Shown one piece after another: positions 37,773-49,309 of a stretch of DNA of 64,000 nucleotides; position 1 is the first letter of the stretch, and every line of letters begins with the position of its first letter. The position numbers were made by a program, and so were the translations under genes. The stretch is taken from assembly GCA_024291935.2 (NCBI GenBank), contig CM044320.1, positions 28,240,001 through 28,304,000 of the forward strand. The letters are read 5' to 3'. Source of the stretch: Okapia johnstoni. Lineage: Eukaryota; Chordata; Mammalia; Artiodactyla; Giraffidae. Below the pieces are notes generated by a model. It was given only the letters and a program-made list of their open reading frames with translations. It did no database searches and was not told where the DNA came from.

Positions 37773-39085
37773 CCCATAATCCTAAGCTCTTTTTAGTGAA
37801 CAATATCTCAAAGTGAGGATTGTTAATCTGTGATCCAGCTACATGAGAGACACATGGTTACCTTATTTTAGGCTCCTCCAAGCTTTTATGAAGGAAAGAT
37901 AGAATAAGATAATATCTTTGGCCCCCAGATTGAAATATCTTTCATAAGATGGTATAAACACTTCTAGTAAGGCACATTTAAGAATGCCCCTGGATAATCT
38001 ATTGCCCACTTAGGTTTAAAAAACTCATAGAATTATTATGAGAACAAGATGACACAATCCATAAAAAAAACTTGGTGACCGGTCTGTTGTAAGTACTTAA
38101 TAAAGGTCGGTTAGAGTATTATTTTTGAGACCCAACCAACCTTCAGAATCCTAACTACCCAGCACTTATACTGGCATGTCCTCAACTCTTGAATTTAATC
38201 AAGACACGGGACTGAAAGGGAGTCAGCCAAGATACTGGTAATAAAATAGAGACCCAAGAAATCAGCATGTCTGGTTCACTGTAATAGTGTCTCCAAGAGA
38301 AAAGTGGTTTCATCAGTCAAGTAGAGCTTCCCCATGGTAAATATTTTCTACTGGTAGGGTGAAAAATGCTAGTACTAAGTGAAGCTGGTTCTAGTGTCTT
38401 CTAAGAGAAGAGGGAGAATAGAAGCTGTCACTGTTATTGCAGGCTGTGAAATTTTGCCATGATATTCTCATGCCAAAGACATGCAAGTTTGCAGAAGCCT
38501 CAGATCTGTCTTGCTATAGGCTTTTCTGAAGCTCTTAGGGAGACAGCAATTCCCAACAATGTCTTGATCCATTGCTAAGCTTTCACGTCACTATGTTTTG
38601 AAAAATCAGTGACTCATGCAGTTCTTGGAAAGGGGAACCTGACATTTTCCAGAACTCTCTCAGGAGGGTACTCCTTACTGCCACCTTTCAAAAATGCCTG
38701 CTGCAGAAGGGCTTTTTAGAAGTTGAACGTTTTAAAGTGACATGTAGACTCATTGGTCCCAGTGATCATTTACCAGGATTTTTTCTGCTGCTAAATAACC
38801 TGAATTTTCCTTTAGGTAAAAATGACCTATGCCAGAAAAGCTTTTATGAGGTTGTTTTTCTAAACAGGTTCAAATTAGAATGAAATATTTTGTATTTGTT
38901 GCTAATTTAAAATGTCAAATTTCCTCTTTTATTGTTATAATAAATGTAATAATAAAATGCTCTCTTCTCTGTAAATCTATAGAAATTTATTATGCAGTTG
39001 AGTCATCTCTTTTTCTTTAAATTGAGAAATTGTGGAAGACACATGAAATATACCCTTTGTTTAAGTTCACATAGTTTTAGTCAGA
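37773..39085. other. Gene-free spacer
   Basis: Single-copy-looking intergenic DNA with no supported exon. Confidence 0.5.
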
Positions 39086-39087
39086 GA

Positions 39088-39255
39088 GATGTGGGATCAG
39101 TGACCAATTCTGCCATTTCCTTGTTAGTGGCTTTGAGGAACACACTTAATCACTCTGAGCATCATTTTCTCTTCTGCACAATGAAGACACTAATATCTGC
39201 CCCTCAAGAGTTTTATATTAAATGAGGTAAGTGTGTAAAAGGATTTAGCACATGC
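39088..39255 (+). repeat. MIR SINE
   Basis: TTAATCACTCTGAGCATCATTTTC, CTGCACAATGAAGACACTAA, AATGAGGTAAGTG follow the sense MIR core. Confidence 0.75.
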
Positions 39256-39520
39256 TAATTACACTTAAAACATAATATTTTCTAAAATAATTATAACTTT
39301 CATGCTACTTCTTTAATTAGTATTTAATTTTTAATTTGGGTATTTTTTCTTAACCTGCGTTTGTTGGTATTTTCAGATCAATAGTAAATAATAGTGATGC
39401 CAACAGACATGCTTTTCTTTTTAGTGATTTTGAGAAAGTGCTTCCAGAATATATAGTTTACATGGTTATCATTTTGAGGTAGTGTGCTTTTTCTACCTTT
39501 CTGTGTTTCTTTTAAAGCTG

Positions 39521-39802
39521 TTTTTTTTTTTTTTTTTTTGGCTGCACTGGGTTTTCATTACTGTATGCTAGCTTTCTCGAGTTATGGTGAGGGAGGGCTA
39601 CTGTTCATCGCAGTGCATGGCCTTCTCACTGCAGTGGTTTCTCTTGTCGTAGAGCACAGACTCTAGGTGCGTGGACTTCAGTAGTTGTAGTGAACAGGCT
39701 TAGTTGCTCTGTGGCATGTGGAGTCTTCCTGGACCAAGGATCGAACTCATGTCCCCTGCATTGACAGGAGGATTCTTATCCACTGTAGTATCAGAGAAGT
39801 CT
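39521..39802 (-). repeat. CHR-type SINE
   Basis: Antisense: T19 tail, GGCTGCACTGGGTTTTCATT ... CCAAGGATCGAACTCATGTC ... CACTGTAGTATCAGAGAAGTC. Nearly full length. Confidence 0.88.
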
Positions 39803-40324
39803 AATTTTTCTATGTTTTTAAAATCAATGAGAAATGAAGAATTACATAAGAGACCATTTTAGCATATACCAAAGTGATCTTTTTTTTTTCTTCCTTGGCC
39901 AGTTAATAGGGTGAATTAAGTTACTAGGTTAAAAAAGTCATATTATTTTTACATTCCTGTGATAAACTTCACTTGGTCATGGTAAGTTATTATTTTAATA
40001 TAATCCTGGGTTGTTTTTCCTAATATATACTTAGGATATTTGCATTGATAGCTTTAAGTGAGTTAGTATTATTCTTTCTGTGTTATCTCTGCCTGATTTT
40101 GGATAAATGAGTGTTTGTAGAAAGAATTGATGCATATCCCTTTTCTATGGATGGTAATAGTTTAAATAGAATAGGGATTAGGTACTTCCTGAAATCATGT
40201 GAGTCCAAATTTTTTAGGAATAGTTCTTGACTCTCTGACTCCTCTTCATGCTCAGTTTTTCCCTCTGGGATCTTTCTTTCAGACCTTCTAAATCTATCCT
40301 CCATATCTTTTCAATGTCCTTTTT

Positions 40325-40810
40325 TCTTTTTTTAACTGAAGTATATTTGCTGTACAATATTATGTTACAGGTGTACAATCTAGTGGGCTTTCCAGGTGGT
40401 GCTAGTGGTAAAGAACCCACCTGCCAAAGCAGGAGACATAAGAGACATGGGTTCAATCCCTGGGTGGGGATGATCCCCTGGAGGAGGGGATGGCAACCCA
40501 CTCCAGTATTGTTGCCTGGAGAATCCCATGGACATAGGAGCCTGGTGGGCTACAGTCCATGGGGTTGCAGAGTTGAACACAATTGGAGTGACTCAGCACG
40601 CATGCACGTAAAATATACTGGTTCACAATTTTTGAAGGTTATACCCTATTTATAGTGATTGTATTCGCTATGTTCTCTGTATTGTACAATATATCGTTGT
40701 AGCTTATTTTATACATAATACTTGTATCTCTTTATCCCCTACCCCCTTCCCTCTTCCCACTGGTAACTAGTTTTCTACATTTCAGTGTTTTTATTTTCTA
40801 TCAGTTTTTT
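40325..40810 (-). repeat. Ruminant L1 3' end split by a Bov-tA
   Basis: Antisense AACTGAAGTATATTTGCTGT (left) and TTGTACAATATATCGTTGTA, CTGGTAACTAG (right) are colinear around the SINE. Confidence 0.85.
40384..40610 (+). repeat. Bov-tA SINE nested in L1
   Basis: Sense GGGCTTTCCAGGTGGTGCTA to AGTGACTCAGCACGCATGCA. Confidence 0.93.
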
Positions 40811-40894
40811 CTGTGCTACATTCTAGATCTGTTTCCAGTGCAAAGAAGTCTCTCATAATTTAAGCTTAATTGCTGTTTAACCCCTCCATTGAAT

Positions 40895-41125
40895 TGCTAA
40901 TTTTATTTATTTACTTATTTTTTATTTGTTTTGCCATACATTGACATGAATCCACCATGGGTGTACATGTTTTCCCCTTCCAGAACCCCCCTTCCACCTC
41001 CCTCCCCATCCCATCCCTCCGGGTCATCCCGGTGCACCAGCCCCGAGCACCCTGTATCATGCATTGAACCTGGACTGGCGATTCGTTTCACATATGATAA
41101 TTTATATGCTTCCATGCCATTCTAA
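40895..41125 (-). repeat. Ruminant L1 3' UTR, second copy
   Basis: TTGTTTTGCCATACATTGAC, CCCTCCGGGTCATCCCGGTG, CACCAGCCCCGAGCACCCTG is the antisense 3' UTR of a young ruminant L1. Confidence 0.85.
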
Positions 41126-41214
41126 TTTTAATGGCTTTTTTCTTTTCTAGAAGGTCCCTATTTGATTATTTTAAATTAATTTGCTCTTTTTCTTACCTTT
41201 AAAAAAACCTTTGT

Positions 41215-41640
41215 GCGGTTTCCTGGGTGGCTTAGTGGTAAGAAATCTGTCTGCCCATGCAGGAGGCCTGGGTTTGATCCCTGATCAGGGAAGATCTCAC
41301 ATGCCACAGAGCAACAGAGCCCCTGCACCACAACTACTGAGCCTGAGCTCAAGAGCCCAGGAGCTGCAACCACTGAGTCTATGTGCTGCAACTACTGAGG
41401 CCCACACACCTAGAGCTTTTGCTCTGCAACAACAGAAGTCACTACAATGAGAAACCCATGCAGCAACCAGAGAGTAGACCCCACTTGCCACAACAAGGGA
41501 AAACCCTGAGTAGCAATGAAGACCTAGCAGAGCCAAAAATAAATAAATAACATTATTTAAAAAATGAGAAAAGAGACGGAAAAAAATTAGCACAGCCTCA
41601 GGAATCTATAGAATATAACAAAAAATCTAATATTAAAAAC
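41215..41640 (+). repeat. CHR-type SINE with 14 bp TSD and extended tail
   Basis: Sense head GGTTTCCTGGGTGGCTTAGT, B-box GGTTTGATCCC, body to AGCCAAAAATAAATAAATAA (about 41550), then about 90 bp of A-rich non-SINE sequence. AAAAAAACCTTTGT flanks the whole unit (41201-41214, 41641-41654). Confidence 0.9.
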
Positions 41641-41654
41641 AAAAAAACCTTTGT

Positions 41655-42360
41655 ATACAACTATGTAACTGCCATACAAATCGCAGATCAACCATAAAAC
41701 ATATTTATCACTCTAGAAAATTTCCTTCTGCCTCTTTCCAGACTGTAATTGATCCCCACCAGAGCTCACTTTGTTACTACTTATTTTATTATTGGTTTGT
41801 TTTGCTTGTTGCTTAGCTTGGTATACATGAAATCATGTATAAAGATACTCTTATGGAATCACACACAAAGATACTCTCTGGTATCTGCGTTCTTTCACTC
41901 AACATAATATTTGTGAGCTTTGGCCGTGTTGTTCCATATACCAGGAATAGTTATTTCCTGGTGTGGATTAGCCACCATTTATTCATCCATCTTCCCGTTG
42001 TCAGGGATTTGGGCTGTTTTTGTTTTCTTTTCACTCTTAGGAATAAAGCTGCTCTTAACATTTCTGTACAAGTCTTTTTGTGGACATAAGCACTCATTTC
42101 TCTTGGATATGTGCCCAGGAGTGGAAATATTGAGTCCTGGCAGAGGCATATATTTTTAGCCTTAGTAGAAACAGCCAGTTTTCCATATTGGTTGTGCCAT
42201 TTATACTCTCAACAACAGCGTATGACAGTTCTACCTTCACCAACACTTGGTATTGTTAGTCTTCATGGTTTTAGTCATTTTAGTGGATAGGTAGCTGTTC
42301 TTTTATTTGTATTCCTGATGAAAAATGATATTGAGCACATTTTCACATCCTTTTTGGAAA
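41655..42360 (-). repeat. Old L1 3' part
   Basis: Antisense: TCTTTCACTCAACATAAT, GGGCTGTTTTTGTTTTC, AATAAAGCTGCTCTTAACAT, ATTGAGCACATTTTCACATC. Confidence 0.8.
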
Positions 42361-42707
42361 AACATACATAAGTTTAATATCTTATAGATCGTTTTATTTT
42401 TTCTAGTTTTTGTGCTAATATCATTATTTGTTGTGTCTCTTGATTCCTATCCTGGTGATTTTAATTTTGAATGTGAGTTAATCTGATTTTATTCATCCTT
42501 CTGAGGAGATCTAGGTTGTACCTCAGCAGACTGATTTTGCATTTGCCCTTTCCAGAATTCCAAGGATTTCAATATTCTGGAGCAATTTTTATATAATATT
42601 TCAGCTTGAATATATGATCTCAACATTGTAAAGTTGGAGTCATATCAAAATTTTTAAAAGAGTAAAAAGTTTATTTTCTGACTTGAAAACTCCCTTATAA
42701 TAATATT

Positions 42708-42914
42708 GTGCTTAGCTGTTCAGTCATGTCCAACTCTTTGCGACCCCACGGACTGTAGCCTGCCAGGCTCTTCTGTCCATGGGGATTCCCCAGGCAAGAA
42801 TACTAGAGTGGATTGCCATGCCCTCCTCCTGAAGATCTTCCCAACCCACGGATCAAACCCAGGTCTCCCACATTGCAGGTGGATTCTTTACCGTCTGAGC
42901 CACCAGGGAACCCC
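42708..42914 (-). repeat. Bov-tA SINE with TSD
   Basis: Antisense, ending GAGCCACCAGGGAACCCC. TATAATAATATT and TATAATACTATT flank it. Confidence 0.93.
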
Positions 42915-42999
42915 TATAATACTATTAAGAGGTAATATATGTAGTGGGTTCTCAATGTTAATATTTCATATCAGAACGTGCTTTTCAAATTATAAACTT

Positions 43000-43205
43000 T
43001 TTTCAAAATCATTTAATTTGAGCTTCACAAAAACTCAGTGATGCCAGCAGGCAGTTGTTACCATGCTTCTTGTTTTTTTTACTTTTTGCAAGTGAGGAAA
43101 TGGAAGCTCAGGCTTTCAATGATAAGTCCAAGGCCATACATTCAATGTGTGATCAGACCAAGACTAGAACTCAAGTCTTTTAATTCTTGGCCCGGTTCCT
43201 TTTTT
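43000..43205 (-). repeat. MIR SINE
   Basis: Reverse-complement MIR layout: TTGCAAGTGAGGAAATGGAAG, AAGTCCAAGGCCATACA, AGACTAGAACTCAAGTC. Confidence 0.65.
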
Positions 43206-43319
43206 CCAATACATAGACTGACATAATTCTTTGTTATTATAGATCACATATCATAGGAATCATTTAATCCCAAGAGAAGTTAACTCATTCTCTAATTAAA
43301 TCAGTAGTCTAGTATAGCA

Positions 43320-43530
43320 CATGGCTACAAGCATGAGAATGAGCTTGGAAATCAGATTGCCTGTTGCATCTCAAGACAACTAAACCTTTGGCACATTAGC
43401 CAATCTGGATCTCAATTGTCAAATGGAGGTAACAATGTTTATGTCATAGAATTTTTGTCAAGATTAAATGAGAGTATACTTATAAAGCTCATATCTTCTT
43501 AGTATGTGTTAGCTAGTATTATCCTTTCAT
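43320..43530 (+). repeat. MIR SINE
   Basis: Sense core: GGATCTCAATTGTCAAATGG, AATTTTTGTCAAGATTAAAT, GAGAGTATACTTATAAAGC. Confidence 0.65.
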
Positions 43531-45008
43531 CAGATTTTTAATGAGATGGTTTATACCATATGCACTCTACTGATACCTGCATTGATTTTGCATTGCTTCT
43601 CTTTTCTTTGCCCCCGGGAATTTTCTTCTCTCATGTTGTCTGATACAAGACAGTACTAGACACTACAGTGATTATATGATATTTAAATCATAAATCATTC
43701 TGTCATCTCTATGCCTTATTGGCACATGCAACTAAGCTTTATTAAAATATTATATAAGCCAAGAATTTTCCATGAAATATTAGGCTTGCTAATTTTTTCC
43801 CTACATTTTTGGCCAAAAGCCTAGATGCCTTGTGTTTCCAATATAATGTTATACTGCATTTAATATAGGCTGGAAGTTATCAAGTGGGAACAAAGAAAAG
43901 AAGCTCCTATTTTCAGGTGAAATTTTGTTACTCCTAAATCTGCTTCTGCCATGTTCTCTCTCCTGTTTGTCAAGGGCACAGCAAACGCTGTACCTGGGCC
44001 AAGTCCTTGGCACTTGGAAGTGATAGGTCACCGGGAGAAACGGGTGCCTCTATCTGAAGTATGCTTGTGATTGTCATATGTGTTGGGGATCCTGAAATGA
44101 GCAGGATGGTGCAATTCTAGGTGAGTGTTACTGCTCATTTTGAATGGGCGGTGGGAGAAAATGTCTCACAAGCCGTGTGTTATGCAGTCATTCCACAGGG
44201 AAATAAAACTTGGGCTTAAAAAGTCAGTATTTGGAAGTGATTACTTATGGCAGGAGATTTTGTCCTGTTTCCTTGTTTTAAAAGAAAATTATATCTTTCT
44301 TTGGACTTCCCGTCTCTCTGGAGCAAAGGTAGGGGATTCGAACATATGTAAGGAATGCCCAAGAGTTTAGTCAGCTACCTCACTCAAGTATTCGAAGAAT
44401 GGCTCTCCCTCCCTTTTCCCGATTTTTCTTTTTTCCCCCCAAAGAATCAGTAGCCAGCCCAGTCCCATCACTCTTTTTTTCTGAAATTACTGGTTGTGAT
44501 TTGAATTTGTATTCTGATTTTCATGTCACTCTCCAGACTGTGAAACTCCCCTCAGCAGAAGATATTACTTTCAATTGGCTGAGACCTTCTGGCCACAGCT
44601 TTTTAGGCCAAAGGTTGATCCCTGATCAAAGGGAAGTCGTGTAAATTTGTCCAGTCATATGTAAGATCAAAGAGGTGAGCTGGACATAGGAGATTCCTTG
44701 CTTGATACTTGGAAATAGACAATTTGAGAAGTGAAGAAAGTGACTGTGGGTGCAGGTGCTCCAGGATTTCATCTAAGATAAGAATAGTCAGAAAGTCTAC
44801 ATGCAAGATGAGGAAGGAGTGGACAGAGGGGTGGAGACGACAGCTCTGAAGGGAAGAATGAAGCCGAGAAACTTGACAGAAATAGTATTAGAGAGTGGAG
44901 AGTCTCTAGACCTGACCCCGTCCTCACTCTTACTGATGCCCAATAATTCTAATCCGTGAATCTCTCTTCAATACACCCTGATCCTACTACTCCCTTCTCT
45001 GGTGTTTG
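43531..45008. other. Gene-free spacer
   Basis: No supported exon or named repeat. Confidence 0.5.
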
Positions 45009-45026
45009 GAAGTGCCATCTCTGGAG

Positions 45027-45182
45027 CTCAATTATTTTTTTTTGAGCTCAATTTTAATTTTTTATTTAATTTGCCAATTTAGATATAAAATTTAGAGGGT
45101 AATTATGCTTTATTATATAGGATATAATACACTATTTTAGTAAAAACTATTTTCTTAATAAAAATATATACTTCCAAAAACA
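45027..45182 (-). mobile_element. 156 bp retro-insertion with perfect 18 bp TSD, source unknown
   Basis: GAAGTGCCATCTCTGGAG occurs at 45009-45026 and again at 45183-45200. Between them lies AT-rich sequence with a T9 run near its left end, which suggests a minus-strand poly(A) tail. It is not a family I recognise. The host is MIR-like sequence. Confidence 0.75.
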
Positions 45183-45200
45183 GAAGTGCCATCTCTGGAG

Positions 45201-45292
45201 TCAGAGATCAATGATTAAATCAACTATTTGGGAGTAATTCATTTACCTTCTAGCCTCAGTTTTCTCATCTGTAACTTAAGTACAATGAAAAA
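45201..45292 (+). repeat. MIR fragment
   Basis: CATTTACCTTCTAGCCTCAG, TTTTCTCATCTGTAACTTAA is the sense MIR core. Confidence 0.65.
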
Positions 45293-45574
45293 AAAACTAC
45301 GATAGTTTTTTCAGAAAAAAACTTTGGAAAATAGTTATTTCAGAAGATTTTATACTAGTTTTAATAAACTAGAAAGCTTTGTACTACTCTGACAAATAAT
45401 CTCTCTGAATCACACTTTATCACTCAAAAGTGACACTTAGCAGATACTAAACAAATGCCATCAATCAAGATGAAATAACTGAAGTTTATTTTCATACAAC
45501 CTCCTTTAGTAGGGGAAAAACATCTTTCAAAAATGCCCAGTTCACTAGCTTTCATAAGAAATTATTTATTTAGA

Positions 45575-45697
45575 AAAAGTTTTTGAGCACATCATGTGGC
45601 ATGTGGGATCTTAGTTCCCCAACCAGAGATTGAACCCATGACCTTCTGCAGTGGAAACCTGGAGGCTTAACCACTGGACTCCCAGATAAGTCCCCAT
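45575..45697 (-). repeat. CHR-type SINE fragment
   Basis: Antisense: GGCATGTGGGATCTTAGTTC, CCAACCAGAGATTGAACCC, CCACTGGACTCCCAGATAAG. Confidence 0.8.
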
Positions 45698-45831
45698 AAC
45701 AATTAATATCATCCCTTTGTTGAACTAAAAAGAACCTGCCCACCATAACTCAGCAATGTATTGCCACTGTTATCTTAAAAACTGGTAGAAAAGGTGGGTT
45801 GAACTTCTTATCACTGAAAATACATTTTATT

Positions 45832-45870
45832 ATCACTTCTTCTCAGCCTTTTGGCTAAGACCAAGTGTGG
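45832..45870 (+). pseudogene. U2 snRNA 5'-end pseudogene fragment
   Basis: ATCACTTCTTCTCAGCCTTT followed by TGGCTAAGACCAAGTGTGG matches the first ~37 nt of U2 snRNA with a few changes (one a 2-base insertion). It stops before the branch-site recognition sequence, so it is a truncated retro-pseudogene. Confidence 0.85.
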
Positions 45871-46261
45871 AAATACATCTCACAATTTATCAAAAACTTA
45901 TTCCTAAAGGTGACTCTTTTGTCTAGAAGAAACACTTAAAGAATATTATAATTGTAAACATCTTTCTGCCGTCCATTCTAAACACTTGTATTTGACTTAT
46001 CTATGCATTGTGTTAATATGTGTTGTAAAAATTTATAGCAGCTATACACTTCTTTAAGGCAGTTAAGATAGATGTTAATGTACATACTCAGACGTGCGGG
46101 TGTGGATGGGAGCACCCATGCATATTGAGAGGTCAGAAGATAGACTGTAACCTGTGAAAAAGGGTTAACAGTAAACTTTGCTGGTGGATTCTGTTTATGC
46201 CTGCTTTCAAAGGATTGATGAATAGTTTGGGTATCTGAAAGAAAGAGATTAGGAATTAAAA

Positions 46262-46572
46262 AAAAATTATGAAAGTCACTCAGTTGTGTCCAACTCTTTG
46301 TGACCCCATGGACTGTAGTCTGGGCAATTCTCCAGGCAAGAATACTAGAGTGGGTTGCCATTCCCTTCTCCAGGGGATCTTCCCAACCCTGGGATTGAAC
46401 CCAGGTCTCCCTCATTGCAGGCAGATTCTTTACCATCTGAGCCACCAGGGAAGCCCAACAATACTGTAGTGGGTAGCCTATCCCTTTTCCAGGGGATCTT
46501 CCTGACCCAGTAATCAAACTGGGGTCTCCTGCATTGCAGGCAGATTCTTTACCAGCTGAGCTATCAAGAAGC
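46262..46572 (-). repeat. Dimeric Bov-tA SINE
   Basis: Antisense body with two heads (GAGCCACCAGGGAAGCCC and GAGCTATCAAGAAGC). Confidence 0.92.
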
Positions 46573-46574
46573 AT

Positions 46575-49085
46575 GCTCTTTGCTTAAGTAGCATTGGAAC
46601 AAAGCTCCAACTACTATTAGTTAAAGTGCAAATACTTAGATATGAAACTGTTGGCCTAAATCCACGTGGCCCTGATAATACTCAAGGTCAATAGTCTTTC
46701 ACTTAATGAAAACTGATAATGTGTATAAATAGCACATACTGTAGCCCTGTCTAAAGGGAAAAATGCAAACAAAGCAGCATTAGCCAGTGTTGTACTGTTG
46801 TTTTATGGACAAGCTACTTATTTTATGCCAAGGGCAGATGAAGTGATAGAAATCACTGTCTGAAAGCAATGCTTTTTGCCATTAATGTGTAGCATATATT
46901 TGAGATTGTCTGTGATGGCTGATGGCACTGAGATGACAGGAGGCTTTCTTCTTGGAGCCAATTAGCTTATTTAGCCAGGTATGGCTCCCTTGATCTTTGT
47001 CAATTTAGAAAGGGCATTGGTGACCATAGCGTAAATGACTAAGGGAAATGAGCTCCAGCCCATAGAAAAAGAAAAAAAAATTAAATCCCATGTAGTGAAT
47101 ATGTACAATTAATATATCAACTTTCATATGTCAGTGATGACGATAGCAACAGATAAAATGTGAAGGTTGCAAGGGGAATAATCATCACAGGTCATTTGCC
47201 GTCCTTCCACGTTATGAAACATCAATAGTGAAACCTACTCCAAACTACTCACATTTACACACTAGAAACATTTGAAAATATGAATTCAACTCAATAGGGT
47301 AACATGCAAATAATTCAACAAGGAATTCAGATGTGGGTAAAAAAAGCTTGCTTCTTTTCAAAAAAATTTCCCCTTTAGATCACACATTATTGATTAAACT
47401 ACAACACAAAGTAAAATAGTGTTCAGAATCCCTGTTTATATCTTCTCAGCTGAGATCCAGTTCATTCCACTGTTTCCTTTATGACAGAACTAAGGCAGTT
47501 GATTCAATGACACCAAGAGGTTTGTTCTGGCAGTCCAGGATAGGTTAGTGTCAGCAAAGCCAGGAAGCATGTGGCTATCACCTCCAGCATCTTATGGCTC
47601 CACATTATGCACAATAAAAAGAAATGAGAGTGGTGACCAAGGTAGACTGGCGATTCCCAAACCTGGCTAATTATGAATCTCATCTGGAAGCATTTGCTAG
47701 AAATACAGGTATAAACCCTTTCACTGGGGAGTTTGAGCTAGAGGAATCTTCCTAATGCCTGAGCAAATCTTGAAAATGATGTGTAGTTACTAAAGAAAAA
47801 AATTAAACTCAACTTACAGAATATAGTCTCTTGGCTACAGTTTCTTATTATCAAAGGCTAGGATTAGAAGATTGCATTTAACTTTGGATAAGGGGTTAAT
47901 TAGGGAATTATTAAAATATTATAAATCACAGACCTCCAAAGAATGGAGTACAAAATAGTCATTTAACATATATTGGAAGACAACCATAAAAACTAATCAA
48001 TAAACCTTGGAGAAAAGTCCAAACATCCAACTATTTAATTAGAGATGTAATAAAATTTATTGATATAGTTGTTCCACTTGATGAAAATTTCCCAAAAGCC
48101 TATATGTAAAACTGAGTCTATGACTGTGACAGGTGTGAAACAAAACTGTCAAAGCATAATCAGGTCCTGTCTTGTCAACTTGTGTTAATTTACATCTATT
48201 GATCAGTCCTGGTTGATGCCCAATGGTATTGTAAGTAAAAGAATAATCATCCTTTTTAATTAAGCAAACAAAAAAAGTAATTTATTATATAATACCAAAG
48301 CAGCATATGTTCATAGCAGAAGAAACACGACACAGACAGTGAAAAGTTATAGGCACTTGGCTAGTGGTAAAATTAATCAGTGGACCAATCAACTATACTT
48401 ATGAGGGCCTGCTGTGGTTCAGGTACTTGTATTATATGCCAAGGGCACAAAGACAAACAAAACATGGTCCCAGACCTCAAGTATCAGTTACTTAGAAGGA
48501 TCTTCTCTTATCTGATCTAGAGCGAAGTTAACTTTTAAATTGATCGAAAGGAGCACTATAAAAGTAGAGGGTGCACCGTCCTTTAAGAGAAGTATTTTTT
48601 TCTCTTTTAACAATATCAGTAACCTATTTTCATATAAAGCTTTAGGTATTTACTGCTTTTCACAAATATTAAGGAATTAAAATTGGTAAAAATGATTTGG
48701 TTAATTAACTGTAAAATTTGTGATGTGAAATTTGATTAAGTAAAGGCTGGTCTTCTTTTATAGATATATACCTATTTAATAAAAAATTATCTCAAGATGA
48801 GTCATTTCCATATTCAATAGATCATACATATAACACAATACATGATTAAACAATTTAAGAGATCATCCTTGACTTTATTCAGTCAATTTAGTTTTGTAAA
48901 CAATGAAACACTCAAGTGACTGCGAGTTATGAGGACACCAGTGACCACTTAGTTGTAAAAATCGCAAATGTGGTTTTCTGTTTAGTGTAATTAGATATGC
49001 TTCTGCTGACATTGCCTGGATAGCAGTAGAATATTTACAGATATCATGAGGGATTATTTCAGTGGGTAAACCCTCATTTCTCTTG
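46575..49085. other. Gene-free spacer
   Basis: About 2.5 kb with few repeats; an L2-like piece at about 48400-48500 (GCCAAGGGCACAAAGACAAA). No exon seen. Low repeat content may mean constraint, but nothing specific is visible. Confidence 0.5.
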
Positions 49086-49088
49086 ATG

Positions 49089-49309
49089 TGTGTGGGTGCT
49101 AAGAAGCTTCAGTCATGTCTGACTCTTTGTGACCTGATGGACCCTGGCCCACCAGGTTCTATCCATGGGATTCTCCAGGTAAGAATACTGGAGTGGGTTG
49201 CCATGCCCTCCTCCAGGGGATCTTCCCAACCCAGGGATTGAACCCCCATCTCTTAAGTCTCCTGCTTAGGCAGGTAGATTCTTTACCACTATTACCACCT
49301 GGGAAGCCC
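49089..49309 (-). repeat. Bov-tA SINE
   Basis: Antisense, GTGGGTGCTAAGAAGCTTCA to TACCACCTGGGAAGCCC. Confidence 0.93.

Noticed and set aside
45832..45870. Functional U2 snRNA gene
   Set aside because: Only the first fifth of U2 is present, with changes and no snRNA promoter elements seen.
45978..46574. 198-codon minus-strand open frame
   Set aside because: Its first half is a translated dimeric Bov-tA SINE (SAGKESACNAGDP-type text) and the rest is unique noncoding DNA.
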